This document shows positions 16,342 to 24,620 of a DNA stretch of 27,537 nucleotides, in pieces (positions within the stretch are counted from its first letter, which is position 1; each line of letters starts with the position of its first letter). The DNA comes from Thermoprotei archaeon. GTDB lineage: Archaea > Thermoproteota > Thermoprotei > Thermofilales > B20-G17. The position numbers and the translations under genes are program-made. The notes beneath the pieces are model-generated. The model was given only the letters and a program-made list of their open reading frames with translations, searched no databases and had not been told where the DNA came from. The stretch spans positions 1-27,537 of the forward strand of contig QMRW01000005.1 in assembly GCA_003650785.1 (NCBI GenBank), read 5' to 3'.

Positions 16342-17391
16342 ATGAAGCCGGTGAGTTTTGGAGTTATAGGATCTGGAGTAGGAGCTACATTTGCTATAAG
16401 AGCACTTAAAGAACTAGAGAAGGAGGGAATAGTAAAGGTTATAGCCGTAGTGAGTAGAAGGGAGGAAAGAGCTAAGGACTTTGCCTCTAAATGGGGTGTT
16501 GAGAGGTGGTACACTGACTATGTCAAGATGTACAAGGATGCTAAGCCGGATGCTGTAGCTATATGTACACCTCACTACCTACACTTCTCTATGACCATAG
16601 ATGCTATAGATGAGGGAATAAACGTCCTAGTAGATAAGCCTATGGCTATAAACCTACATCAGACAGATGCTATGATAAAAGCTGCTGAAAAAGCTGGTGT
16701 AAAGCTGGGTGTAATCTTTCAGAGTAGATTCGATCCAAAAGTTAGGAAAATAAAAGAGGCTGTGGATACAGGAAGAATGGGTAAGCTAATTCTAGGAGAG
16801 GCTATAGTGGAATGGTTTAGAACAGAGGAGTACTACTCCAAGAGTCCATGGAGAGGTAGATGGAGCACTGAAGGAGGGGGAGCACTCATAAATCAAGCGA
16901 TTCATACAATAGATCTACTGCTCTGGATCATGGGAGATCCTGAGTACCTCTGGTCTCAGATAGATACAGTAGCACATGATATAGAAGTTGAAGATCTAGC
17001 TGTAGCACTAATAAGATTTAAAAACGGTGCTTTCGGGGTAATTCAAGGAAGTACTGCTATATATCCAGGACTTCCTACTAGACTCGAAATCCACGGAGTA
17101 AATGGAACAGCTATAATCGAGGGAGAAAAACTCAAACTACTAGCTATAAAGGGGGAAGAGACATACTCTGAAATAGAGGAGAGAGGAGAACTAGCTGCAT
17201 GGGCTAGACCGGAGGCTGTACCACCATATAATCATATAGCTCTGATTAGAGATTTTGCTCAGGCAATACTAGAGGATAGGAAACCCCTTGTAGATGGATA
17301 TGAAGGAAGAAGATCGATAGAGCTCATAAGAGCTATCTATGTATCGGGTACTACTAAGGAGGTAGTTAGGTTCCCCCTCACTGAGATCTAA
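16342..17391 (+). CDS. Gfo/Idh/MocA family NAD(P)-dependent oxidoreductase
   Basis: Members oxidise or reduce sugars, inositols or their acids with NAD(P). The amino Rossmann domain shows VSFGVIGSGVGATFAIRAL (4-22), VVSRREERAKDFA (36-48), AICTPHYLHF (73-82), and DKPMAINLHQTD with Lys99 at the EKP position. The second domain has GGGALINQAIHTIDLLLWI (178-196) with the conserved His188. Length, 349 residues, is standard. The ATG at 16342 follows GTGATT, a ribosome-site-like sequence. About 240 bases of spacer separate it from the MtrH cassette, so it probably has its own promoter. The substrate cannot be inferred; the xylose-isomerase-like and GlmU-like genes elsewhere also concern sugars but are not linked. 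Confidence 0.9.
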   Translation: MKPVSFGVIGSGVGATFAIRALKELEKEGIVKVIAVVSRREERAKDFASKWGVERWYTDYVKMYKDAKPDAVAICTPHYLHFSMTIDAIDEGINVLVDKPMAINLHQTDAMIKAAEKAGVKLGVIFQSRFDPKVRKIKEAVDTGRMGKLILGEAIVEWFRTEEYYSKSPWRGRWSTEGGGALINQAIHTIDLLLWIMGDPEYLWSQIDTVAHDIEVEDLAVALIRFKNGAFGVIQGSTAIYPGLPTRLEIHGVNGTAIIEGEKLKLLAIKGEETYSEIEERGELAAWARPEAVPPYNHIALIRDFAQAILEDRKPLVDGYEGRRSIELIRAIYVSGTTKEVVRFPLTEI

Positions 17392-17426
17392 TTTTTTCTG
17401 CCTAAGATATTTCCTACCTGGAGAAC

Positions 17427-17434
17427 TTTATATA
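17427..17434 (+). promoter_or_regulatory. TATA box of the glutamine amidotransferase gene
   Basis: TTTATATA is centred 28 bases before the ATG at 17459, which points to a leaderless transcript and favours that ATG over the TTG at 17450. Confidence 0.6.
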
Positions 17435-17458
17435 AGATCTAGAATTCTATTGATCAGT

Positions 17459-18076
17459 ATGCTCATACTAATAGTGGATAACAGCCCCATAGGGCCATAC
17501 AGACCTAGAATTACTAGGTTCAGAAAGAGGCTAAAAGAGCTAACAAAGGTTAGTGTAAAGGCTGTGAGCTTCTCCTCTCTTAGATTAGAGCGTATAAAGA
17601 AGCTAGTAGATAAATCAACAGCTCTTATACTGGGTGGATTTGGTACATGGATTCCTAGGGAATACTATCCTATAGTGTATAGAGAGGAATTCACCCTCAT
17701 CAGAGAGAGTGATAAGCCTATTCTAGGAATCTGTGGGGGACATCAACTAATGGCCATAGCTCTAGGAGGGGCTGTAGAGGGACAGGGGTATATGGTAAGG
17801 GGTTTTAAGAAGATAGAGATACTCGAATATAACCCCCTGTTTGATGGATTAAATAAGTTTATAATAGTATACGAGAGTCATAGAGATCATGTCGTTAAGC
17901 TACCATTCGATTTTAAAGTAGCAGCTACTTCAAAATACACCAAGATAGAAGCCATGTACTCAATCAGTAGACCATTGTATGGTGTACAGTTCCATCCTGA
18001 AAGATATAATAGTCGCTATACAGATGGAAGAATTATATTGGAAAACTTTTGGAAGATTGCTAAGGGTCTACTTTAA
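17459..18076 (+). CDS. Class I glutamine amidotransferase, GuaA-subunit-like
   Basis: The 205-residue protein is a free-standing triad-type glutaminase that supplies ammonia to a synthase. The nucleophile elbow is GICGGHQLM with Cys92. The second part of the triad is GVQFHPE with His179 and Glu181. The oxyanion-strand segment ALILGGFGTW is present. Archaea encode GMP synthase as two proteins, and this size fits the glutaminase half, but the start LILIVDNSPIGPYRPRI departs from the usual GuaA beginning (VDNGGQ), so other acceptors are possible. No GuaB-type ATP-pyrophosphatase or other synthase gene is nearby. The 3' end overlaps surE by nine bases on the other strand. Confidence 0.8.
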   Translation: MLILIVDNSPIGPYRPRITRFRKRLKELTKVSVKAVSFSSLRLERIKKLVDKSTALILGGFGTWIPREYYPIVYREEFTLIRESDKPILGICGGHQLMAIALGGAVEGQGYMVRGFKKIEILEYNPLFDGLNKFIIVYESHRDHVVKLPFDFKVAATSKYTKIEAMYSISRPLYGVQFHPERYNSRYTDGRIILENFWKIAKGLL

Positions 18077-18868
18077 CCTAACCATGTCCACTATCTGTTC
18101 TAGATCCTTCTTCCATTTACTTGATACAGGATGTAGGTTGAGAGAAAGAGGAGTTATAGATATCGATTTTTCATTAAATACTGTATGAACATCTGTATCC
18201 TCTTCAGCCACATCAACTTCCTCACCATATATCCAGTAGTACTTCCTACCTCTAGGGTCAGTCCTCTCCACTATCCTCTCCGTAAACCTTAATTTCGCCA
18301 GTCTGGTGATCTTTAAATTCACTCCTCTTTCATATGAAGGAGGGAAGTTTACATTCAATACATCAACTCCTTCTGGAAAGCCCTTCTCTAGGATGCTACT
18401 AGTTAATCTTCTAATGATATTTTTTGTGATCTCAGTGTACTTAGGATACTCTACAATATCGCTCATACTACTTATCGCCATAGAGAAAGCTACAGCCTTT
18501 ATATTCATGAGTGCTGCCTGAAGACATGCTCCTACAGTACCAGATGCTAGGACTAGTTGGAGACTAGTATTATCACCTATGTTAATTCCTGATAATACTA
18601 TATCGGGGGGACTTTTCATTAACTTAGATACTGCGATGAGAATTACATCAGAGGGATTTCCACTAACGGAGTAAAATACTTCACTTCCAACCTTAACCCT
18701 ACTCACACGAAGTGGTTTATGTAATGTAAGACTTAGGCTGGTAGCACTTCTAGGCCTTTCTGGAGCTACTACCATAATATTCCCTAGGTCTTTTACTGCA
18801 TCGTAGAGTATCCTTAGTCCGGGACTATATATACCATCATCGTTGGTTACTAAGATGTTCCATGTCAT
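18068..18868 (-). CDS. surE: 5'/3'-nucleotidase SurE
   Basis: SurE removes phosphate from nucleoside monophosphates with a divalent metal. Signature residues are in place: Asp10-Asp11 (LVTNDDG), Ser41 (APERPRSATS), Asn71 (SGNPSD), Asn96 and Asn100 (SGINIGDN), and ASGTVGA (108-114), where most members have YSGTVGAA. The protein has 266 residues, a usual length. The ATG at 18868 follows GAGGACTT, an acceptable ribosome site. It overlaps the amidotransferase gene tail to tail and diverges from the small zinc-finger gene across an AT-rich 210-base gap. With AMP phosphorylase and adenylate kinase it makes nucleotide turnover a recurrent theme in the window. Confidence 0.94.
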   Translation of the reverse strand: MTWNILVTNDDGIYSPGLRILYDAVKDLGNIMVVAPERPRSATSLSLTLHKPLRVSRVKVGSEVFYSVSGNPSDVILIAVSKLMKSPPDIVLSGINIGDNTSLQLVLASGTVGACLQAALMNIKAVAFSMAISSMSDIVEYPKYTEITKNIIRRLTSSILEKGFPEGVDVLNVNFPPSYERGVNLKITRLAKLRFTERIVERTDPRGRKYYWIYGEEVDVAEEDTDVHTVFNEKSISITPLSLNLHPVSSKWKKDLEQIVDMVRLK

Positions 18869-19078
18869 AAGTCCTCTTAAGATTAAGTGATTAATTATCT
18901 TTACGGTAGTATCATAGTCTTAAGTTTTTTATCTTCATGACTTAGTAAAATATCTGGGAATAATGGTATAAATATGCATATATCATATATTTAATGTATA
19001 TTTATGGAAGAATACTTTCACTCACCCCTCTTAAATAGTATTTTAAGTAGGGAACTATAGTATAAACGTGAGTGCTTG

Positions 19079-19297
19079 ATGACAAGTAAAATGAATAAAT
19101 GTAGAATTAAGGGATGCAGAAGACCTCGGGAGCTATTCATAACACTAGACTACCATACTTATGGAATATGTAGGAAACACTATAATGAAATCATAGTAGA
19201 GGTTTCAAAGTTGTTGAAATCCAAGAAGTCTACAACTCTAGAATCCATAATTGAAGCTTCACCTAAGGGTAGATTAATACTTAACAATAGTTCTTAG
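19079..19297 (+). CDS. Small zinc-finger protein
   Basis: The 72-residue protein starts MTSKMNKCRIKGC and carries a compact zinc-binding pattern: two Cys four apart in KCRIKGCRRP, then CRKH (Cys plus His) about 25 residues later. Such four-ligand fingers are common in small crenarchaeal proteins that bind nucleic acid or protein. The middle (LFITLDYHTYGI) is beta-like, and the rest is a helix with KLLKSKKS. ATG 19079 is preferred over TTG 19076, as GTGAGTG lies a few bases upstream. A TATA-like TTAAATAG lies about 45 bases upstream. It is a single-gene unit, convergent with the surface-protein gene. Function unknown. Confidence 0.68.
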   Translation: MTSKMNKCRIKGCRRPRELFITLDYHTYGICRKHYNEIIVEVSKLLKSKKSTTLESIIEASPKGRLILNNSS

Positions 19298-19360
19298 AAT
19301 AGTAGTGAACTCCACCATAGTCTTCCTATTTTTACAATTGTACCACAGGAGAGGTCCTAG

Positions 19361-19420
19361 GTGAACACTAGAAGCTTCCTACTTAAGTAGGAGGCGATTC
19401 ACACCAAGGGGTCGTCTTGG
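19361..19420. other. Structured spacer between two convergent genes
   Basis: Three inverted repeats lie side by side. GTGAA (19361-19365) pairs with TTCAC (19398-19402). Inside it, CTTCCTACTT (19375-19384) pairs with AAGTAGGAGG (19385-19394), a 10-bp stem with one wobble pair and no free loop, so it may work better as a duplex site than as RNA. Next, CCAAG (19404-19408) pairs with CTTGG (19416-19420) around a seven-base loop. The gap holds no ORF. It could be a bidirectional terminator, a protein-binding site or a small RNA. Confidence 0.4.
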
Positions 19421-19444
19421 ATAAAGTTTAGTAGCCTCAGAGGA

Positions 19445-20911
19445 CTACTTTCTTCTCCTAATGAGGAACAGTGCTATAGCTAGTACAACGAATAATGCTA
19501 CTCCTGCAACTATTATTATGTAAGGAGTTTCCTCAACAGGTAGAGGTTTAAGTTCCACTTCATACGACTTAGATATACTCTGAACAGGGGGTATACATGC
19601 TCCAAATGCGTGGAAGCCAAAAACCGTAGTTAGTACTCTCATATCTGTGACGGCGTAGGGAGGTCTGAGGTAGTTTATGGCTTGGATGATTATATTAGCA
19701 TCCGTTGATATATTGTGAACTCCCTTAGGTAGTGGAAGTACTGTATCAGCATCTAGAACTATAGGCACTCCATCTATAGTGACTGTAGTCTTTCTATAAG
19801 TGAAGAGGTAAGCTTCCCCCTCTGGTATGAGTATCTTTGCTGTTTGACCCGCTCCTAGACCGAAGTAGGAAATTCCTGAGCCTCTATCTGGATCATAAAA
19901 TGCGAGTACAATAGGTCTATCGCTCTCTACAGCAATATACTCAGCCTCTGGTTTTAGTTTAACAACATCGGGTCCTACCTTAACTCCTCCTATCTTCTTA
20001 CGGTATGTTAGATCCACCACTGTTACTTTAGTCTCCTTTAAGCTAAGTATCGTAAATCTAGCTGAACACTTAAGCTGCCAGTCACGAGTTGAGGGGGCAT
20101 AGAATCTGGTGCCTATAAATCCTCCAGTAGCCGATGGGAAGTATATGAATTTTCCTATAGCTATGTGTTGAGCTATAATACCATAACCAGTTAGTATGGA
20201 TCCCATAGCCACCATTACGTGTCCCGTAGATACTATCCTATAAGTAGTAATACCGCTTAGTATTAGCCCCTTAACTTCATTAGGTTTCAGTTCAAAGCTC
20301 TCAATAGCCTTACCCGTAGTATCATACACGGTAACCTTACACTCCTCCAGTGAGTACACATGGATGACGTTATGAGCTGGTTTTACAAGGCTAGTGACTA
20401 GGAATATGAACTCTTTACCTACATAGCCTCCATCCGTACTCGTTAGAAATGTCGTAGGATATACAGACCAACCGGGTCCTCCATAGAATCTAGGAGAGGC
20501 ATTCCTCTCTAACACTACTCGCTCAAAGGTATCACCACCCATCAACATTACTGTCGCTGGCTTATCGGTAACCACCTTAAATGAAGTTCCATTGGGAAGG
20601 GGTGTGAGTTCATACTTCATCCTATCTATTGTGAACTCATTAATGAGCTTTAGTCCAGGAATCTGATAGATTCTCACCTTAGTATTATCATAGTTTCCAA
20701 CTACTACCACAAATCCTCTCTCCTTAATAGTCCTCTCATCAAGTAGTGCTTTAGTCGTGTACTCGGCTATAGGTCTATAGGGTTTGAACCAGAAGATATT
20801 CCAGGGTATGTGTCCATAGTATATGTACTCCTCAATCTCACTAGTTACTGGTATAAATAGGATTAGTACTAATATGAGTAGGAGGAGAATCCCGTACTTC
20901 ATATTCTCCAT
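19445..20911 (-). CDS. Secreted, membrane-anchored surface protein (paralogue A)
   Basis: A signal sequence (about 4-25, ILLLLILVLILFIP) opens the protein and a carboxy membrane helix ends it (IIIVAGVALFVVLAIALFLI, then RRRK), so the chain of about 440 residues between should sit outside the cell. The body is beta-rich with repeated modules: VTVYDTTGKAIESFELKPNE, VTVVDLTYRKKIGGVKV, SDRPIVLAFY, GYVGKEFIFLVTS. The pattern of short beta modules with PATVMLMGG and STGHVMVAMG recalls IgGFc-binding-like beta-propeller proteins, but only loosely. It is paralogous to the protein starting at 26464. It is a stand-alone gene, 141 bases from the divergent archease gene. Role unknown; a sheath or S-layer-associated component is possible. 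Confidence 0.8.
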   Translation of the reverse strand: MENMKYGILLLLILVLILFIPVTSEIEEYIYYGHIPWNIFWFKPYRPIAEYTTKALLDERTIKERGFVVVVGNYDNTKVRIYQIPGLKLINEFTIDRMKYELTPLPNGTSFKVVTDKPATVMLMGGDTFERVVLERNASPRFYGGPGWSVYPTTFLTSTDGGYVGKEFIFLVTSLVKPAHNVIHVYSLEECKVTVYDTTGKAIESFELKPNEVKGLILSGITTYRIVSTGHVMVAMGSILTGYGIIAQHIAIGKFIYFPSATGGFIGTRFYAPSTRDWQLKCSARFTILSLKETKVTVVDLTYRKKIGGVKVGPDVVKLKPEAEYIAVESDRPIVLAFYDPDRGSGISYFGLGAGQTAKILIPEGEAYLFTYRKTTVTIDGVPIVLDADTVLPLPKGVHNISTDANIIIQAINYLRPPYAVTDMRVLTTVFGFHAFGACIPPVQSISKSYEVELKPLPVEETPYIIIVAGVALFVVLAIALFLIRRRK

Positions 20912-21052
20912 TAATAGACCTTCGCTCTAGTCTTAAAAACTTTTAAGTCACGAGTAAATCCTCCAACCTAAGTATGCTACTTTAATTATTATGACTCTGT
21001 GGATCTCCGTGAATTCGAAAGGATAAAGTTTAAGATCTAGGATTCCTAGGTC

Positions 21053-21499
21053 TTGTTTGGTGAGAGGTTGAAGAAGAGGTTTGAATTCCTAGAGCATATT
21101 TCTGATGCATATATAGCTGCGTATGGGAAGAGTCTTGAAGAAGCTTTCGAGAACGCTGCATTAGCAATGTTCGAGGTTATGACAGATACCAGTAAGGTTG
21201 AGACTAAGATAGAACGTACTTTTGAAGCTAGTGGTTATGATGAGTATGAACTACTTTACGACTGGTTGGAAAAGCTGTTGATAGATTACTATTCAGAAAA
21301 CCTTGTATTCTCAAAGTTCAAGGTTGAGTATATAGAGAAGAGCTCAGAGGGATTTAAGCTTAAGGGTAGAGCTATGGGAGAGAGATTCGATCCCTCTAGA
21401 CACGAAAGTAGAGTAGAGGTCAAGGCAGTCACTTACTCTCTAATGGAAATATATAAGGAGAATGAGATGTACGTATTAAAATTCGTACTTGATATCTAA
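21053..21499 (+). CDS. Archease (RtcB tRNA ligase activator)
   Basis: Archease helps RtcB become guanylylated and join tRNA and other RNA ends. The 148-residue protein begins MFGERLKKRFEFLEHISDA; the acidic residue Asp18, the segment AYGKSLEEAFENAALAMFEVM (24-44), the central DWLEKLLIDYY, and the closing VKAVTYSLMEI and FVLDI with terminal Asp147 match the family. The start is TTG at 21053, needed to include the family's first strand. Its stop (21497-21499) is one base from the end of the opposite-strand adk gene. RtcB itself is not in the window. Confidence 0.9.
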   Translation: MFGERLKKRFEFLEHISDAYIAAYGKSLEEAFENAALAMFEVMTDTSKVETKIERTFEASGYDEYELLYDWLEKLLIDYYSENLVFSKFKVEYIEKSSEGFKLKGRAMGERFDPSRHESRVEVKAVTYSLMEIYKENEMYVLKFVLDI

Positions 21500-21500
21500 C

Positions 21501-22190
21501 TTAATCTAGTAGCCCCTTCTCCCTCAGAGCGTTCAATATCCTATTAATTATCACTGGGGGTTCTCTGTTCACGTGGATGTTTATGAATGTTACTCCTCTA
21601 GCCTTATAATACTCTATTACGGGCTTACTCTGTCTCTTATAGACTTCCAGCCTCCTCTTTATGACTTCAGGTCTGTCATCTTCCCTTTGAATGAGCTCTC
21701 CTCCACATACATCACATACTCCCTCTTTCCTAGGAGGTAGAGGTGGTAGTATGTACTCGACTCCATTTATGATCTTTTTGAGCTCTATTATGTTGTATAT
21801 AGCACCACATCTAGAACATATTCTCCTACCCGATAGCTTCTCGATTATTATCTCATCTGGTATTACCAGGTTTATTATAGCATCTATAGTGGTAATCTCA
21901 TCTAGCGCCCTAGCTTGAGCAGTAGTCCTTGGATATCCATCTAGAATAAATCCCCTACCGTGTAATCTCTCTATCCTATCCCGTACCACCTTTATTACTA
22001 TCTCATCTGGAACTAAGACTCCTCTTCTCAGATACTCCTCTACTTTTTTACCCAACTCAGTCCTCTTACTAACTTCTTCTCTGAATATATCTCCTGTAGA
22101 GATTTTCTCTATACCGAGGATCTCAGCTATTCGAGTAGCATATGTTCCCTTCCCAGCACCAGGAGGCCCGAAGATTATCAATCTGAGCAT
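21501..22190 (-). CDS. adk: Adenylate kinase, long form with a zinc LID
   Basis: The enzyme interconverts ATP+AMP and two ADP. The P-loop GPPGAGKGT lies at residues 8-16; STGDIFREEV and DGYPRTTAQA follow. The LID carries four Cys (CSRC, CDVC) for zinc, typical of the bacterial-style long form also found in some Thermoproteota, rather than the short archaeal type. The ATG at 22188-22190 gives 229 residues and has GGAGTGATC directly upstream, a strong archaeal ribosome site, so the nine-residue longer frame is rejected. It is tail to tail with archease and is followed upstream on the same strand by the ECF-like membrane gene, 72 bases away. Confidence 0.95.
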   Translation of the reverse strand: MLRLIIFGPPGAGKGTYATRIAEILGIEKISTGDIFREEVSKRTELGKKVEEYLRRGVLVPDEIVIKVVRDRIERLHGRGFILDGYPRTTAQARALDEITTIDAIINLVIPDEIIIEKLSGRRICSRCGAIYNIIELKKIINGVEYILPPLPPRKEGVCDVCGGELIQREDDRPEVIKRRLEVYKRQSKPVIEYYKARGVTFINIHVNREPPVIINRILNALREKGLLD

Positions 22191-22262
22191 CTGATCACTC
22201 CTAGTTGAAGAGTACAATCTTATATATAAAATTCAGGTGGAGGGTTGAATAGAGGTAAAAAA

Positions 22263-23006
22263 CTATCCTTTAGTCTGGGGCATAACTATTCTGTATGCTG
22301 TAATTAATGGTACTCCAATGATTGATGCTATCAAAGTCATGAGAAGTCTCTCAGCTACAGATATTGGGAGAACAGACATGAAAATAGTAGGGAGTAGAGG
22401 AATAGCTTTAAGGGGCATGAATAACTCTGCAAATGTTATAAAGGCTAGATTTCCGTACATGTGATCAGCCATGAGTCCACAGTAGCTTACTAGTGGTACT
22501 ATCAAGCTTCTCTTGAGTATAACTCTACTACTATACTCTCCCTCAATACTTCCACTTAACCAATTACCTACTACTATGGTTATAAATAAAGCCACCAGAT
22601 GTGGAATTGGGTATAAGGGTGCACTTTTACCTACCCATGTCAGATACCAACATACTATAAGTCCTCCTATAATACAACTAGCGAATATCCAACTAGGTAG
22701 TCTTTTTAATTCACGTGTAGTGAGGAATCCTGTAGTTAAGCTTGAGATTACAGGAGCTGGTATGAATACTGCTGAGTGAGGTGAGGGAGTTCCTGGAGGG
22801 AGGAGCCATGCGAGGAGTACTCCAACTAATGCTGTTAGTCCCCCCTTCCATGGGCCTAGGAGAATACCAAAGACAGGAGCTATGGATGCAGCCAGATCTA
22901 TTCTTCCTTTTCCACCTATAATGGGGATACCTGGGAGTGCTGCTATGATTACATATAAGGCCGCTAGTATGGAGATTAGGGCCAACTCTCTAGACTCTAG
23001 TCTCAT
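22263..23006 (-). CDS. ECF transporter S-component-like membrane protein
   Basis: The 247-residue protein has about six to seven hydrophobic segments. Its start resembles ECF-type substrate-binding subunits: ELALISILAALYVIIAALPG, then GKGRIDLAASIAPVFGILLGPWKGGLTALVG (33-63), the typical first-helices pattern of vitamin or cofactor uptake components. The Gly/Pro-rich segment LLPPGTPSPHSAVF comes next. The substrate is unknown. Upstream on the minus strand an ATTTATAAAG box lies about 34 bases from the ATG at 23006. It reads away from the wHTH gene (23140), and adk lies 72 bases beyond its 3' end on the same strand, so the two may share a transcript. No ATPase or T component is present. With QueT this makes two solitary S-type proteins in the window. 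Confidence 0.72.
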   Translation of the reverse strand: MRLESRELALISILAALYVIIAALPGIPIIGGKGRIDLAASIAPVFGILLGPWKGGLTALVGVLLAWLLPPGTPSPHSAVFIPAPVISSLTTGFLTTRELKRLPSWIFASCIIGGLIVCWYLTWVGKSAPLYPIPHLVALFITIVVGNWLSGSIEGEYSSRVILKRSLIVPLVSYCGLMADHMYGNLAFITFAELFMPLKAIPLLPTIFMSVLPISVAERLLMTLIASIIGVPLITAYRIVMPQTKG

Positions 23007-23139
23007 ACTCTCAGTTTACCTAGTTACAAAGCTTTATAAATATTTGCACTTCCATACACCTAAACTACACTTCATAGTATCGAATTTCATAGCTATAGTA
23101 ATATATTAGCAAACCATGTAATTGTACAGGGTGCACTGA

Positions 23140-23625
23140 ATGGAGTTAAGATACTGGCCATATGTAATACCACTACCCATGAGAAAAGAGAATAGATTAA
23201 GATTTCTTTTAAAGGTTTTTGGATCTGATGTAGCAGTAGGTATACTAGAATTAACCCCACTGGAGGGAAAGATCGCTCAAAAAGAGCTCATAGAAAAACT
23301 ACCATACTCCAACAAAACTATAATAAACCATCTGAATAGCCTAGTATCCATGGGAGTGCTCAGAGAGAGTATGGAGAAAGTAGTTAGATGTGGAAGACAT
23401 GTATGGGTCAAGTACTATTCACTGAGCGAGATTGGAAGATGGATAGCACTCCTTATAGGTCCGAAAGAGCCTGTGGAGAGGAAACTACTAGAACGTGTAG
23501 TTCGAGAGAGCTTCAGACTATACGTAAAATCCCTTCTAGAACTCTGTGAAAAATATGAACTTCATATAGATCTCCTACTAAGCATAGTAGATGAGGAGTT
23601 GAAGAGATTGAGATCCAGTGGTTGA
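23140..23625 (+). CDS. Winged helix-turn-helix transcription regulator
   Basis: The 161-residue protein contains a winged HTH at about 40-110: KIAQKELIEKLPYSNKTIINHLNSL, then SMGVLRESMEK and WVKYYSLSEIGRWIA, the ArsR/MarR-like pattern. The first 25 residues (WPYVIPLPMRKENR) and the helical tail (VRESFRLYVKSLLEL, LLSIVDEELKRL) may serve dimerisation. It starts with ATG 23140 after GGTG in its leader and ends three bases before the CitG-like gene, so both are probably one transcript and the regulator may sense a metabolite linked to that enzyme. It diverges from the ECF-like gene. The exact class and ligand are unknown. Confidence 0.78.
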   Translation: MELRYWPYVIPLPMRKENRLRFLLKVFGSDVAVGILELTPLEGKIAQKELIEKLPYSNKTIINHLNSLVSMGVLRESMEKVVRCGRHVWVKYYSLSEIGRWIALLIGPKEPVERKLLERVVRESFRLYVKSLLELCEKYELHIDLLLSIVDEELKRLRSSG

Positions 23626-23628
23626 GTC

Positions 23629-24600
23629 ATGAGAACTGTTATCTCAACAAAACTGGCCTACATAGTAGAAAAGATAACAAGGAGTGCACAACTCTCTATG
23701 CTTCTAGAGGTAAGTGCCTATCCTAAGCCCGGTAATGTACATAGGCTCAGGGACTTCAGAGATACGAAGTATGAGCACTTCCTAGTAGCCTCTGTAGTGG
23801 CATCTAAGCACTTTAGAGAGGCCGCTGTAAGGGGTATTGAGGTAAGTCTCGGAATCAGAGACCTTAGCCAAGTTGGAATAGGTGAGATGTTGAGAGCATC
23901 AATCCATGAGATAATGAGTCATCATAGGGGAGGTAATACATCACTAGGAACTATGATGCTATTACTTCCATTAGCTACAGCCTCTGCAATAGCTCTAGTA
24001 GACAAAGGTGATCTAGAAGAATACCTCAGGAGAGTCCTAGTAGAACTTATTAGATCTACCACAGTCAGAGATTCCATAGAGCTATATAGAGCGATAAGAT
24101 TAGCTAGACCTGGAGGATTGGGTAGATCTGAATGGTTAGATGTAAATGATGACTCCTCCTTTGAGGAGATAGAGAGAAAGAACATAACTATGTATGAGAT
24201 ACTTGAATATTCTTCAAACTACGATACTATAGCTTATGAGCTAACACATGGATATAAGATAACATTCGATCTAGGAACTCCGTACCTAAACCTCCTACTG
24301 GAGAAAGGGTACGACATCAATACAGCAGTAGTTAATACCTACTTGAGAATATTAGCAGAGATACCAGATACACTAATCACTAGAAAGTTCGGAAAGACTG
24401 AAGCGCTAAGAGTATCGAAGATGGCTAAAAGAGCTCTAGAAGCTGGAGGTATGACTAGGGAAGAAGGAAGGATTCTAGTGGAGAAAATGGACTACGAATT
24501 AAGTAGAAATGGCATAAACCCCGGAACTACAGCAGACCTGATAGCATCATGTCTAATGTTACTCTTACTGAAGAACCCTACATCACTAATAGTTAAATAA
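23629..24600 (+). CDS. CitG/MdcB-like triphosphoribosyl-dephospho-CoA synthase family protein
   Basis: Bacterial CitG and MdcB make 2'-(5''-triphosphoribosyl)-3'-dephospho-CoA for citrate lyase and malonate decarboxylase carrier proteins. The 323-residue protein shows the family's central motif SAYPKPGNVHRLRDF (29-43) and the second one, HHRGGNTSLGTMMLL (98-112), related to GxNTHKG in bacterial members. The helical length and closing GMTREEGRILVEKMD fit. Citrate lyase or malonate decarboxylase genes are not in the window, so the archaeal role may differ. The ATG at 23629 is three bases after the wHTH stop and near GGTTGAG. Probably an operon with that regulator. Family assignment good, function uncertain. 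Confidence 0.8.
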   Translation: MRTVISTKLAYIVEKITRSAQLSMLLEVSAYPKPGNVHRLRDFRDTKYEHFLVASVVASKHFREAAVRGIEVSLGIRDLSQVGIGEMLRASIHEIMSHHRGGNTSLGTMMLLLPLATASAIALVDKGDLEEYLRRVLVELIRSTTVRDSIELYRAIRLARPGGLGRSEWLDVNDDSSFEEIERKNITMYEILEYSSNYDTIAYELTHGYKITFDLGTPYLNLLLEKGYDINTAVVNTYLRILAEIPDTLITRKFGKTEALRVSKMAKRALEAGGMTREEGRILVEKMDYELSRNGINPGTTADLIASCLMLLLLKNPTSLIVK

Positions 24601-24605
24601 TATGT

Positions 24606-24620
24606 ATCTGTGACACAGAT
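24606..24620. promoter_or_regulatory. Perfect 15-base palindrome next to a TATA-like box
   Basis: ATCTGTG, a central A, and CACAGAT form a perfect 7-1-7 inverted repeat, five bases past the stop of the CitG-like gene. A TATA-like GCTTATATA follows at 24622-24630, pointing rightwards. About 95 bases later the stop end of the opposite-strand gene is reached, so a transcript would be a short RNA or an antisense. The palindrome could be an operator of a dimeric regulator. Confidence 0.35.
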
